Assembly: GCA_024645155.1 (NCBI GenBank)
Contig: JAHEGF010000066.1
Span: 1 to 14,087 of the forward strand
Source: Phyllobacteriaceae bacterium
GTDB lineage: Bacteria > Pseudomonadota > Alphaproteobacteria > Rhizobiales > Rhizobiaceae
DNA: 14,087 bases
Direction: 5' to 3'
Of this stretch, positions 7,190 through 14,087 are shown in pieces. Positions within the stretch are counted from its first letter, which is position 1. Each line of letters begins with the position of its first letter. The notes under the pieces were generated by a model that worked only from the letters and a program-made list of their open reading frames with translations, made no database searches and had not been told where the DNA came from. The position numbers and the translations under genes are program-made.

Positions 7190-8083
7190 ATGTGGTCAGG
7201 TGTTTTTCCTGCAGTAACGACCAAATTTACCGAAGATGACGCGCTTGACCATGGGGAGATGGAACGGTGCTTTGCGCTCCAGATGGATGCCGGTTGCGAC
7301 GGCATCATCGTTTGCGGTTCGCTAGGCGAAGGACCGATGCTGTCCCATGAGGAAAAGCTGGACGTTATGGCAACGGCCATGCGTGCCAGTGGCGGTAAAC
7401 CTGTACTGCTGACAGTCAATGAGGCTTCGACACGTGACGCTTGTGCCATAGGCAGGCGGGCTGCGAAAGCCGGCGCCGACGGCCTGATGGTTGTTCCAAG
7501 CCCGATCTATCACACCAATCACGATGAAACGGTTGCAACGCTTCGGGCTGTCGCCGAAGCGGCGGACCTGCCAGTGATGATTTATTCCAACCGGATTGCC
7601 TACCGGGTCGATGTCACCTGTGACATCATGGACGATCTGGCGGGAGATGAACGTTTTGTCGCGATCAAGGAATCCTCCGATGATATCCGCAGATCAACAG
7701 AGATCATCAACCGGTTCGGAGACCGGTTTGACCTTTTTACGGGTGTCGACAACCTGGCCTATGAAGCGCTTTGCGTCGGTGCCATCGGTTGGGTGGCGGG
7801 ACTGGTAACCGCTTTCCCGCGCGAAACCGTAGTCATCTACCAGTTGATGAAGCAGGGACGCCGCGATGAAGCCCTTGCAATCTACCGCTGGTTCCGGCCG
7901 TTGCTGGATCTCGATGTATCCACCTATCTTGTCCAGAACATCAAACTGGCAGAAGTCCTGGAAATCGGGACCAATGATCGCGTGCGGATGCCGCGGCTAC
8001 CACTGAGCGGGCCGCGCCGCGCCGCGGCTGAAAAAGTGGTGATTGATGCCATTGCGTCGCGGCCGACGCTCCCGGCAATATAG
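7190..8083 (+). CDS. hypD: Pyrroline-4-hydroxy-2-carboxylate deaminase, DHDPS family (HypD-like)
   Basis: 297 residues, DHDPS/N-acetylneuraminate lyase superfamily TIM barrel. Schiff-base Lys160 lies in FVAIKESSDD (156-165) and the catalytic Tyr132 in VMIYSNRIAYR (129-139). The phosphate/carboxylate loop reads CGSLGE (42-47) rather than the GTTGE of true DapA, arguing against lysine biosynthesis. With epimerase and flavoenzyme neighbours, the likely role is deamination and dehydration of 1-pyrroline-4-hydroxy-2-carboxylate to alpha-ketoglutarate semialdehyde and ammonia, as for S. meliloti HypD. AGGAG (7178-7182) is 7 nt before ATG 7190 and 4 nt before the adjacent ATG 7187; either may be used. 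ATG 7175 precedes the ribosome binding site and is unlikely. First gene of the operon; hypO follows after 18 nt. Confidence 0.88.
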   Translation: MWSGVFPAVTTKFTEDDALDHGEMERCFALQMDAGCDGIIVCGSLGEGPMLSHEEKLDVMATAMRASGGKPVLLTVNEASTRDACAIGRRAAKAGADGLMVVPSPIYHTNHDETVATLRAVAEAADLPVMIYSNRIAYRVDVTCDIMDDLAGDERFVAIKESSDDIRRSTEIINRFGDRFDLFTGVDNLAYEALCVGAIGWVAGLVTAFPRETVVIYQLMKQGRRDEALAIYRWFRPLLDLDVSTYLVQNIKLAEVLEIGTNDRVRMPRLPLSGPRRAAAEKVVIDAIASRPTLPAI

Positions 8084-8101
8084 CCTGACGGGCAAAAGCC
8101 G

Positions 8102-9379
8102 ATGCGCGAAGATCGCGATGTCATTGTCGTTGGAGCCGGGATCATCGGGATATGCATTGCCGCATATCTGTCCGAATCCGGGTGCCGGGTGACGGCGATT
8201 GACCGCAGCGGAGTTTGCGAGGAGACCAGCTCCGGCAATGCTGCAGGACTGGCATTTTCCGAAATTCTGCCTTTGGCGCACAAAGGCATGATGCGGCAAC
8301 TGCCGCGCTGGCTGGCCGATCCGCTCGGACCGTTTTCGATACCGCCTTCATACCTGCCGAAGCTTGTGCCGTGGCTGGCACGTTTTGTTCGTGCCGGCCG
8401 GCAAGGAAACCGCTCTGCCAGCCTTGAAGCGCAAACAGCGCTGATGCGTTTGTCGCAAACCGAGTGGATGGCGCTGATGAACCGCAGCGGTACACGCCCG
8501 ATGCTACGGGAAGATGGCTCGCTGGAACTTTATGAGAGCGAATCCGAATTTTCCGCCGCAAAAACCGGCTGGGATGAACGATCGCGGGCAGGAATAGAAT
8601 ACGACCATGTCAGAGGCGTAGAGTTGGCAGCACTGCAACCTGGGCTGAGCAGCCGGTTTGTTGCCGGAACATTCGTGCCCGGCTGGAAAACGGTCAGCGA
8701 TCCAAAGGAACTCGGGAAGGCGCTTTGGGCCTATTGCGAGCGGCTCGGAGCCCGGTTCGAACAGGCAGATGTCGTCAATCTGGAAGTTGGAGATGACGCG
8801 GTGACCGCGGTCACATCCTCTGGCGAAAGGTTCGGCGGATCGTGCCTGATTGTCGCTGCCGGTGCCTGGTCGCATTTGCTGGCGCAGAAATCAGGCGATG
8901 TCATCCCGCTAGAAACAGAACGTGGCTACAATACGACCCTACCGGCCGATGCGTTTGACCTGAAACGGCAACTGACATTCTCTAAACATGGCTTTGTCAT
9001 TACACCGTTAGAAAACGGTATCCGTGTCGGTGGCGCCGTGGAACTTGGCGGTCTTGAACTTGCGCCCAACTACAAGCGGTCAAAAGCGATGCTGGCAAAG
9101 GCATCCCGGTTTCTACCAGGATTGAAAACCGATGGCGGACGCGAGTGGATGGGCTATCGGCCCTCGCTGCCGGATTCATTGCCTGTGATTGGCCGGTCTC
9201 GGCTCAATCCCGGCATATTCTATGCCTTTGGACACGGCCATCTCGGGCTTACCCAGGCGGCCGCAACAGGCCGATTGATAAATGACATTGTTTTGCGGCA
9301 AACTCTGCCGATTGATATCAATCCCTTCCAACCGCAAAGGTTCGGTTCATTTTGGCGCGCCACAGCTTCTTTTGCATAG
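8102..9379 (+). CDS. hypO: FAD-dependent oxidoreductase, DadA-like; probable D-hydroxyproline dehydrogenase (HypO-like)
   Basis: 425 residues of the DAO (D-amino-acid oxidase) superfamily. The N-terminal FAD dinucleotide fold is VIVVGAGIIG (7-16), with Asp34 at the end of strand 2 for the ribose. SSGNAAG (43-49) resembles the SGNAG element of DadA-type enzymes. The C-terminal FAD segment is MGYRPSLPDSLPVIG (350-364) and FGHGHLGLTQAAATG (376-390). By context it oxidises cis-4-hydroxy-D-proline to 1-pyrroline-4-hydroxy-2-carboxylate, feeding electrons to the respiratory chain or oxygen. No small iron-sulfur or second flavin subunit is encoded beside it, unlike the three-subunit LhpBEF type of Pseudomonas. 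The ribosome binding site before ATG 8102 is weak. Its last 28 nt overlap the epimerase gene. The family is firm; the substrate is inferred from neighbours. Confidence 0.87.
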   Translation: MREDRDVIVVGAGIIGICIAAYLSESGCRVTAIDRSGVCEETSSGNAAGLAFSEILPLAHKGMMRQLPRWLADPLGPFSIPPSYLPKLVPWLARFVRAGRQGNRSASLEAQTALMRLSQTEWMALMNRSGTRPMLREDGSLELYESESEFSAAKTGWDERSRAGIEYDHVRGVELAALQPGLSSRFVAGTFVPGWKTVSDPKELGKALWAYCERLGARFEQADVVNLEVGDDAVTAVTSSGERFGGSCLIVAAGAWSHLLAQKSGDVIPLETERGYNTTLPADAFDLKRQLTFSKHGFVITPLENGIRVGGAVELGGLELAPNYKRSKAMLAKASRFLPGLKTDGGREWMGYRPSLPDSLPVIGRSRLNPGIFYAFGHGHLGLTQAAATGRLINDIVLRQTLPIDINPFQPQRFGSFWRATASFA

Positions 9380-10353
9380 ACGGCCATACCTGCGGCAATC
9401 CGGTCCGGCTGGTTGCAGCAGGCGGCCCGCTGCTCAATGGCGAAAACATGATGGAAAAACGTGCTGATTTCCTGCAGCACCATGACTGGATTCGCACCGC
9501 ACTGATGTTTGAGCCGCGCGGCCATGACATGATGTCCGGTTCGATCCTCTACCCGCCGACACGACCCGATTGCGACATTGCAATCCTGTTCATCGAGACA
9601 TCAGGGTGCCTGCCGATGTGCGGCCATGGCACGATCGGAACCGTGACCATGGCGATTGAGGAAGGTCTGGTCACACCCAAGTCACCCGGTATGCTGACGC
9701 TCGACACACCGGCCGGAGTAGTGCGCGCGCAATACCGGCAGTCCGGGGATCATGTGGAAGAGGTGCGTATCACCAATGTTGCCTCCTATCTCCATGCCGA
9801 AAGGCTTGAGGTGGAGTGCCCTGATCTTGGCAGGCTTGATGTCGATGTCGCCTATGGCGGCAATTTTTACGCAATTATCGAACCTCAAAAAAATTATCGT
9901 GACATGGAGGACTTCAGTGTCGGGCAGCTGATATCCTGGAGCCCGGTCATCCGCGAGCGGTTGAACGCCGCACATCGTTTCATTCATCCTGAGAGTCCGG
10001 CGATCAGTGGCCTGTCTCACGTGATGTGGACGGGCGCTGCCAAAAAGGCGAATTCGGACGCACGCAATGCCGTTTTCTACGGCGAGAAAGCAATCGACCG
10101 GTCGCCATGCGGAACGGGCACGTCTGCCCGGATGGCGCAACTTGTGTCGCGAGGCACTCTGAAACCGGGTGACGGATTTGTCCACGAATCGATCATCGGG
10201 TCACAGTTTGATGGCCGGGTTGAAGAGCTGACCACGGTTGGAGACACGCCAGCGATTATCCCGTCTATCGGCGGCTGGGCGCGATTAACGGGCCACAATT
10301 CGATATTTGTTGATGACCGCGACCCCTATGCTCACGGGTTTACGGTCGTATAG
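9352..10353 (+). CDS. hypRE: 4-hydroxyproline 2-epimerase (proline racemase family)
   Basis: 333 residues. It interconverts trans-4-hydroxy-L-proline and cis-4-hydroxy-D-proline without a cofactor, using two cysteines as acid and base. Both are present: Cys90 in CLPMCGHGTIG (86-96) and Cys253 in DRSPCGTGTSAR (249-260). Keeping the second cysteine separates it from trans-3-hydroxy-L-proline dehydratases, which have Thr there. The N-terminus HSFFCIDGHTCGNPVRLV (4-21) is typical. The frame starts with TTG at 9352; there is no upstream ATG in frame, and the codon before the TTG is ATT, itself a rare possible start. AAAGG (9336-9340) is 11 nt before the TTG and 8 nt before the ATT. The start overlaps hypO by 28 nt, suggesting translational coupling. 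Confidence 0.93.
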   Translation: MARHSFFCIDGHTCGNPVRLVAAGGPLLNGENMMEKRADFLQHHDWIRTALMFEPRGHDMMSGSILYPPTRPDCDIAILFIETSGCLPMCGHGTIGTVTMAIEEGLVTPKSPGMLTLDTPAGVVRAQYRQSGDHVEEVRITNVASYLHAERLEVECPDLGRLDVDVAYGGNFYAIIEPQKNYRDMEDFSVGQLISWSPVIRERLNAAHRFIHPESPAISGLSHVMWTGAAKKANSDARNAVFYGEKAIDRSPCGTGTSARMAQLVSRGTLKPGDGFVHESIIGSQFDGRVEELTTVGDTPAIIPSIGGWARLTGHNSIFVDDRDPYAHGFTVV

Positions 10354-10422
10354 GAAATGAAAACCGAACAAGGTCGTTTGTCGCTGGCAGAAACCGGTAA
10401 TCAACAAGAATGGGAGAGCGGC

Positions 10423-10521
10423 GTGAATTACATTGCTGCAATCATTGCCCGGATAGAATATTATTGCGTAGGCGAAGGTACTACGAAAATATTCGGTCGA
10501 AATTGTTTTGCAGGTCCCTGA
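10423..10521 (+). CDS. Possible small ORF of 32 codons ahead of livH (doubtful)
   Basis: A GTG at 10423 follows GGGAG (10412-10416) by 6 nt and opens 32 codons, beginning MNYIAAIIARIEYYC and ending CFAGP before TGA. The same frame is open from an ATG at 10357, four bases after the epimerase stop, giving 54 codons, but that ATG has no properly spaced ribosome binding site. The N-terminal part is mildly hydrophobic. I do not recognise the peptide; it could be a leader peptide, a small membrane peptide or chance. Confidence 0.2.
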   Translation: MNYIAAIIARIEYYCVGEGTTKIFGRNCFAGP

Positions 10522-10601
10522 AATGCGGTAATGTCATGCATCGTGCGTGGGAAACCAGTTGATTTCAACGCGTTTGACGTTAGGAGTAGGACAGCAAAAA
10601 A

Positions 10602-10617
10602 GCAGGCATGAACCTGC
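10602..10617 (-). terminator. Weak terminator-like hairpin, minus-strand orientation
   Basis: GCAGG (10602-10606) pairs with CCTGC (10613-10617) around a 6-nt loop. Preceded on the plus strand by AAAAAA (10596-10601), it reads on the minus strand as a hairpin followed by TTTTTT. No minus-strand gene ends here, so it may stop antisense transcripts from livH, or be a leader hairpin of the livH mRNA, or chance. Confidence 0.3.
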
Positions 10618-10651
10618 GGGTTGCGTCTGTCCCGGGGGGAGCGTTTTCTAA

Positions 10652-11581
10652 ATGGAATATTTTGTCCAGCAGCTTATCAACGGGCTGACGCTGGGATCAA
10701 TCTACGGCCTGATCGCAATTGGCTACACCATGGTCTACGGGATCATCGGGATGATCAACTTTGCGCATGGCGACATATTCATGGTCGGTTCGTTTATCGC
10801 GCTCGCCACGTTCTTGATCCTTACAACTGTGTTCGGCTTTGTCTTCCTGCCGGTGGTTCTGCTCATCGTGCTCATTGTTTCGATGCTGTTTACGTCAGCA
10901 TGGGGATGGACCGTCGAACGTTTGGCGTACCGGCCGTTACGCGGCTCGTTCCGGCTTGCACCACTGATCACCGCCATCGGCATGTCGATCGTGTTGCAAA
11001 ACTTCGTCCAGGTGACACAGGGCGCGCGCGTCAAACCGCTGCAACCGGTAATTCCCGGCGGCATGACGATAATGGAAGGCTTTACCGAAAACGGTCCGAT
11101 TGTCGTTCAACTTTCATACATGCAGATTATCATCATCGGAACGACTGTTGCCCTGATGATCGGCTTTTCCCTCCTTATTTCCCGGACACCGCTTGGCCGC
11201 GCGCAACGGGCGTGCGAACAGGACCAGAAAATGGCGTCGCTGCTGGGGGTCAATGTTGATCGTACGATATCGCTGACATTCGTCATGGGTGCGGCACTCG
11301 CATCGGTAGCCGGCATCATGTTCCTGCTTCTTTACGGGGTCATCGACTTCTACATCGGGTTCCTTGCGGGCGTGAAAGCGTTTACCGCGGCTGTTCTCGG
11401 TGGCATCGGGTCATTGCCCGGCGCAATGCTCGGCGGTCTTCTGATCGGCATGATCGAGGTGTTCTGGTCGGCGTATTTCACGGTTGAATACAAAGATGTG
11501 GCAGCGTTTTCCATCCTTGCCATCGTGCTCATCTTTCTCCCGTCAGGATTGCTTGGCAAACCGGAAGTGGAGAAGGTCTGA
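10652..11581 (+). CDS. livH: Branched-chain amino acid ABC transporter permease, LivH type
   Basis: 309 residues, a normal LivH length. It is an inner-membrane permease of the HAAT family, which carries leucine, isoleucine, valine and sometimes other amino acids or amides. Motifs: FVQQLINGLTLGSIYGLIAI (4-23), the hallmark GMINFAHGDIFMVG (33-46), the cytoplasmic coupling loop GRAQRACEQDQKMASLLGVN (182-201) that contacts the ATPases, and LGGIGSLPGAMLGGLLIG (249-266). Hydrophobic segments through the protein fit about eight membrane spans. ATG 10652 has GGGGGAG (10635-10641) 10 nt upstream. Its TGA overlaps the livM ATG by one base. First gene of the liv operon; no solute-binding protein precedes it, so the substrate cannot be told from this window. 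Confidence 0.95.
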   Translation: MEYFVQQLINGLTLGSIYGLIAIGYTMVYGIIGMINFAHGDIFMVGSFIALATFLILTTVFGFVFLPVVLLIVLIVSMLFTSAWGWTVERLAYRPLRGSFRLAPLITAIGMSIVLQNFVQVTQGARVKPLQPVIPGGMTIMEGFTENGPIVVQLSYMQIIIIGTTVALMIGFSLLISRTPLGRAQRACEQDQKMASLLGVNVDRTISLTFVMGAALASVAGIMFLLLYGVIDFYIGFLAGVKAFTAAVLGGIGSLPGAMLGGLLIGMIEVFWSAYFTVEYKDVAAFSILAIVLIFLPSGLLGKPEVEKV

Positions 11582-12951
11582 TGGCGACAACTTCAAACGC
11601 TGCATTAAACGACCGGACCAGCATGGCGGGCTCCATCAAGGATGCTGCCACAGCGGCCGGGCTTGTAGCCTTGCTGGGATTTTTCTTTCTTGCAATACGC
11701 ACGGATATCGCACCGGGTGGACTTGAGGTCACAACGCGATGGGGATTGTGGTTTTCTGCTATAGCACTGGTGTTTGCCGGACGGCTGCTGCTCAACATCT
11801 TCGTTTTTCGTTCGGACCGGAAACCGGGCAGTTTTTCCATACCGATCTCGCCGGAAACAACTTCGCGTATTGGTAAGGGTCTCGGGTGGGTTCTGCTCAC
11901 ATTCGCCATCATCCTGCCGTTCTTTTTTACCTACGTGTTCCCTGCCAGGGACCGCCAGTATATCGACCTTGCCATCCTGATCATGACGTATGTGATGCTT
12001 GGTTGGGGACTGAATATCGTTGTCGGACTGGCCGGACTGCTCGATCTTGGTTATGTCGCTTTCTATGCTGTCGGTGCCTATTCCTTCGCATTGCTGGCGC
12101 AGAATTTCGAGTTCATGGGTTTCTGGGTGGCTTTGCCGCTTGCCGGATTGCTGGCAGCTTGCTGGGGCGTAGTTCTCGGGTTTCCGGTTCTCAGGCTGCG
12201 TGGTGACTACCTGGCCATCGTGACGCTGGCCTTTGGTGAAATCATTCGTGTGGTCCTGTTGAACTGGTACAGTTTTACCGGTGGACCGGACGGTGTATCG
12301 GGAATTCCCAAACCCAGCTTTTTCGGTCTGGAATTCTCCCGCAATGGCGGATTTGCGGAATTTTTCGGTATTCCCTATGATTCCATTCACCGCTTTATCT
12401 ATCTCTATTATATCATTTTCATACTCGCGATCATTACCAATGTTGTTACGTTGAGGCTGCGGAGGCTGCCGGTCGGACGTGCGTGGGAAGCGTTGAGGGA
12501 AGATGAAATCGCCTGCCGATCCCTCGGCATCAACACAACGAATACCAAACTGACCGCATTTGCGATCGGCGCCATGTTTGCCGGATTTGCAGGTTCGTTC
12601 TTTGCGACACGGCAGGGGTTCATTTCGCCAGAAAGCTTCACCTTCCTGGAGTCGGCGATTGTCCTTGCAATCGTCGTTCTTGGCGGACTTGGGTCCCAGA
12701 TCGGTGTTGTCATAGCCTCGGTCGTGATGATCGGCGGCATTGAACTGCTGCGAAACCTGAACTTCCTCAAGGCCGTGTTTGGCGACGATTTCGAGCCTTC
12801 CCAATACCGGATGCTTATTTTCGGATTGGCGATGGTTTTGATCATGGTCTGGAAGCCGCGCGGGCTGATCTCGTCGCGCGAGCCGACGGCGGTTCTCAAG
12901 GAAAAGAAGAAGATTTCCGGCGATCTCGTCTCGCAGGGTGAGGGGCACTGA
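11581..12951 (+). CDS. livM: Branched-chain amino acid ABC transporter permease, LivM type
   Basis: 456 residues, somewhat longer than the 425 of E. coli LivM. The extra length is an N-terminal region (1-120) with three or so hydrophobic segments (23-39, 55-76, 101-120). The core permease follows: YVMLGWGLNIVVGLAGLLDL (137-156), GYVAFYAVGAYSFALL (157-172), RLRGDYLAIVTLAFGEIIR (205-223), the coupling loop GRAWEALREDEIACRSLGIN (299-318) and VLGGLGSQIGVVIAS (366-380). The protein ends in a short charged cytoplasmic tail after WKPRGLISSREP (424-435). It pairs with LivH as the membrane heterodimer. One-base overlaps at both ends (TGATG) imply tight translational coupling with livH and livG. Confidence 0.95.
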   Translation: MATTSNAALNDRTSMAGSIKDAATAAGLVALLGFFFLAIRTDIAPGGLEVTTRWGLWFSAIALVFAGRLLLNIFVFRSDRKPGSFSIPISPETTSRIGKGLGWVLLTFAIILPFFFTYVFPARDRQYIDLAILIMTYVMLGWGLNIVVGLAGLLDLGYVAFYAVGAYSFALLAQNFEFMGFWVALPLAGLLAACWGVVLGFPVLRLRGDYLAIVTLAFGEIIRVVLLNWYSFTGGPDGVSGIPKPSFFGLEFSRNGGFAEFFGIPYDSIHRFIYLYYIIFILAIITNVVTLRLRRLPVGRAWEALREDEIACRSLGINTTNTKLTAFAIGAMFAGFAGSFFATRQGFISPESFTFLESAIVLAIVVLGGLGSQIGVVIASVVMIGGIELLRNLNFLKAVFGDDFEPSQYRMLIFGLAMVLIMVWKPRGLISSREPTAVLKEKKKISGDLVSQGEGH

Positions 12952-14087
12952 TGTCTGTGATCAAAGCAAAATCTGCGCCCACCACTGAATCCGGCAACAA
13001 ATGGGAGGATGATCCCGTCCTGACCGTCGAGCATCTGACGATGCGGTTTGGCGGATTGCTCGCGATCAATGACCTGTCATTTAATGTCGGGCGCGGCGAC
13101 ATCACCGCTTTGATCGGGCCAAATGGCGCCGGCAAAACGACTGTGTTCAACTGCGTGACGGGTTTCTACAAGCCGACCGAAGGCCGTGTCGCAATGCGGC
13201 ATGGCAAGGGTCTCCAGGCTGACCGCGTTGCCGAAGTGACAAACAGTAACAAGCAGTTTGAGAAATATGACGATGGCGCGGTATTTCTGCTTGAAAGAAT
13301 GCCGGATTTCGTGATCTCCGATCAGGCAAAGGTGGCCCGAACTTTCCAGAATATCCGGTTGTTTGGCGGAATGACGGCTCTGGAAAACCTGCTGGTCGCC
13401 CAGCACAATACGCTGATGGATGCATCCTACCTGACCGTTGGTGGCATTCTGGGATTGCCGCATTACAAGAAAGCGGAACTGGCATCGATCGAAAAGGCGA
13501 AATACTGGCTGGATCGCGTCGGACTGACCGAACGGGCGGATGATCCGGCATCAGACCTTCCCTACGGCGATCAGCGCAGGCTGGAAATCGCACGCGCCAT
13601 GTGTACCGGACCACACCTGTTGTGTCTTGATGAGCCTGCTGCGGGTCTTAATCCGCGGGAATCCAACGAACTGAACAAGTTGCTGGAATCGATCCGGACA
13701 GTGGAAAAGACATCGGTTCTGCTGATCGAGCATGACATGGGCGTCGTCATGGAAATTTCGGATCATGTGATCGTGCTCGACTACGGTGTGAAAATCTCGG
13801 ACGGAAATGCTGAATCCGTTCGTACGGATCCGAAAGTCATTGCCGCCTATCTGGGTGTCGAGGACGAAGAGGAAATCGATGATCCGATTGTGAAAAAAGA
13901 TCTGAAATCTGTGAAAACCAGGAAATCGGACACCAAAAAGAAGCCGGTACGCAGCAAAGGTGCCAAACCGGCATCGAAAAAACCGGCTGTTGAAACAAAG
14001 CCCAAGGCGGCAGCAAAAGGCAAGACCGTCTCCAAAGCGGTGGCGTCGCCCAAGGTCGCGCCGAAGAGTGAAATACGGATCGCAGAT
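12951..14087 (+). CDS. livG: Branched-chain amino acid ABC transporter ATPase, LivG type, with long basic C-terminal tail (runs off window)
   Basis: 379 codons visible and still open at the window end. The ATPase domain is complete: Walker A GPNGAGKTT (56-64), Q-loop region ARTFQNIRLFGG (129-140), signature LPYGDQRRLEIARAM (203-217), Walker B LLCLDEPAAGLNP (223-235) and switch His261 in LIEHDMG. An insert of about 45 residues (82-127) before ARTFQN is seen in rhizobial LivG proteins. LivG normally ends soon after the AAYLGVEDEE segment (298-307); here a further 70 or more residues follow, rich in Lys, Ala, Pro, Ser and Thr (19 Lys in the last 66), likely disordered. ATG 12951 overlaps the livM stop by one base. 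It powers import with a LivF partner expected downstream. Confidence 0.94.
   Translation, partial: MSVIKAKSAPTTESGNKWEDDPVLTVEHLTMRFGGLLAINDLSFNVGRGDITALIGPNGAGKTTVFNCVTGFYKPTEGRVAMRHGKGLQADRVAEVTNSNKQFEKYDDGAVFLLERMPDFVISDQAKVARTFQNIRLFGGMTALENLLVAQHNTLMDASYLTVGGILGLPHYKKAELASIEKAKYWLDRVGLTERADDPASDLPYGDQRRLEIARAMCTGPHLLCLDEPAAGLNPRESNELNKLLESIRTVEKTSVLLIEHDMGVVMEISDHVIVLDYGVKISDGNAESVRTDPKVIAAYLGVEDEEEIDDPIVKKDLKSVKTRKSDTKKKPVRSKGAKPASKKPAVETKPKAAAKGKTVSKAVASPKVAPKSEIRIAD

Larger units (their letters stand above)
10354..10651. other. Spacer between the hydroxyproline operon and the liv operon
   Basis: 298 bp with no intrinsic terminator for the upstream operon that I can see. It contains a possible small reading frame (10423-10521), a GTTGA-TT-TCAAC dyad at 10558-10569 followed by TTGACG (10574-10579) as a possible -35 without a good -10, a hairpin at 10602-10617 and the livH ribosome binding site GGGGGAG (10635-10641). 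The livH promoter is probably here but I cannot place it. Confidence 0.5.

Noticed and set aside
7190..8083. Annotation as DapA, 4-hydroxy-tetrahydrodipicolinate synthase
   Set aside because: The loop reads GSLGE instead of GTTGE and the neighbours are hydroxyproline genes, so HypD fits better.
11605..12948. A 447-codon open frame on the minus strand opposite livM
   Set aside because: It lies wholly antisense to a clear LivM coding region, is very rich in polar residues with no recognisable motif, and is best explained by the codon usage of livM.

Overview
The window looks like a chromosomal segment of an alphaproteobacterium, most likely of the order Hyphomicrobiales (rhizobia and relatives). 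It opens with the 3' end of 23S rRNA, then 5S rRNA and initiator tRNA-fMet, the gene order usual at the end of rrn operons in that group. The protein families that follow (MmsA, a hydroxyproline catabolic set, and a LivG with a characteristic insert) also fit. No genus is claimed. I see no insertion sequence, phage gene, CRISPR array or replication origin.

Layout. 1-791: 23S end, 5S inside an extended processing stem, a terminator-like hairpin, then tRNA-fMet. 792-1143: AT-rich spacer. 1144-2241: exported protein of the formylglycine-generating-enzyme (FGE/SUMF1) fold, apparently without the FGE active-site cysteines. 2242-2668: gene-free spacer. 2669-3709: CurA/prostaglandin-reductase-like NADP-dependent oxidoreductase, convergent with a LysR-type regulator (3787-4668, minus). 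That regulator is divergent from mmsA (4822-6321), methylmalonate-semialdehyde dehydrogenase, which ends in a strong intrinsic terminator.

6427-10353 is a hydroxyproline catabolic module. A GntR/FCD regulator (minus) diverges from three plus-strand genes: a HypD-type deaminase of the DHDPS family, a DadA-like FAD oxidoreductase (probable D-hydroxyproline dehydrogenase) and a 4-hydroxyproline 2-epimerase with both catalytic cysteines. In the inferred pathway, the epimerase turns trans-4-hydroxy-L-proline into cis-4-hydroxy-D-proline, the flavoenzyme oxidises it to the pyrroline, and HypD deaminates this to alpha-ketoglutarate semialdehyde. The last enzyme, the semialdehyde dehydrogenase, is not in the window. 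The regulator/HypD spacer holds two divergent sigma70-like promoters with overlapping -35 boxes, and ATATATC-based palindromes cover both -10 boxes, a strong case for joint repression by the GntR protein.

10652-14087 is the start of a branched-chain-amino-acid type ABC transporter operon: livH, livM and livG, each overlapping the next by one base (TGATG). livG is open to the window edge. Its ATPase domain is followed by an unusual lysine/alanine/proline-rich tail. No solute-binding protein or LivF is visible.

Most genes belong to known families. The parts most worth a second look are the operator architecture at 7108-7172, the LivG tail, the cysteine-less FGE-like protein, the repeats around 5S rRNA and the non-ATG start of the epimerase. 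I found no convincing evidence of a wholly new system.
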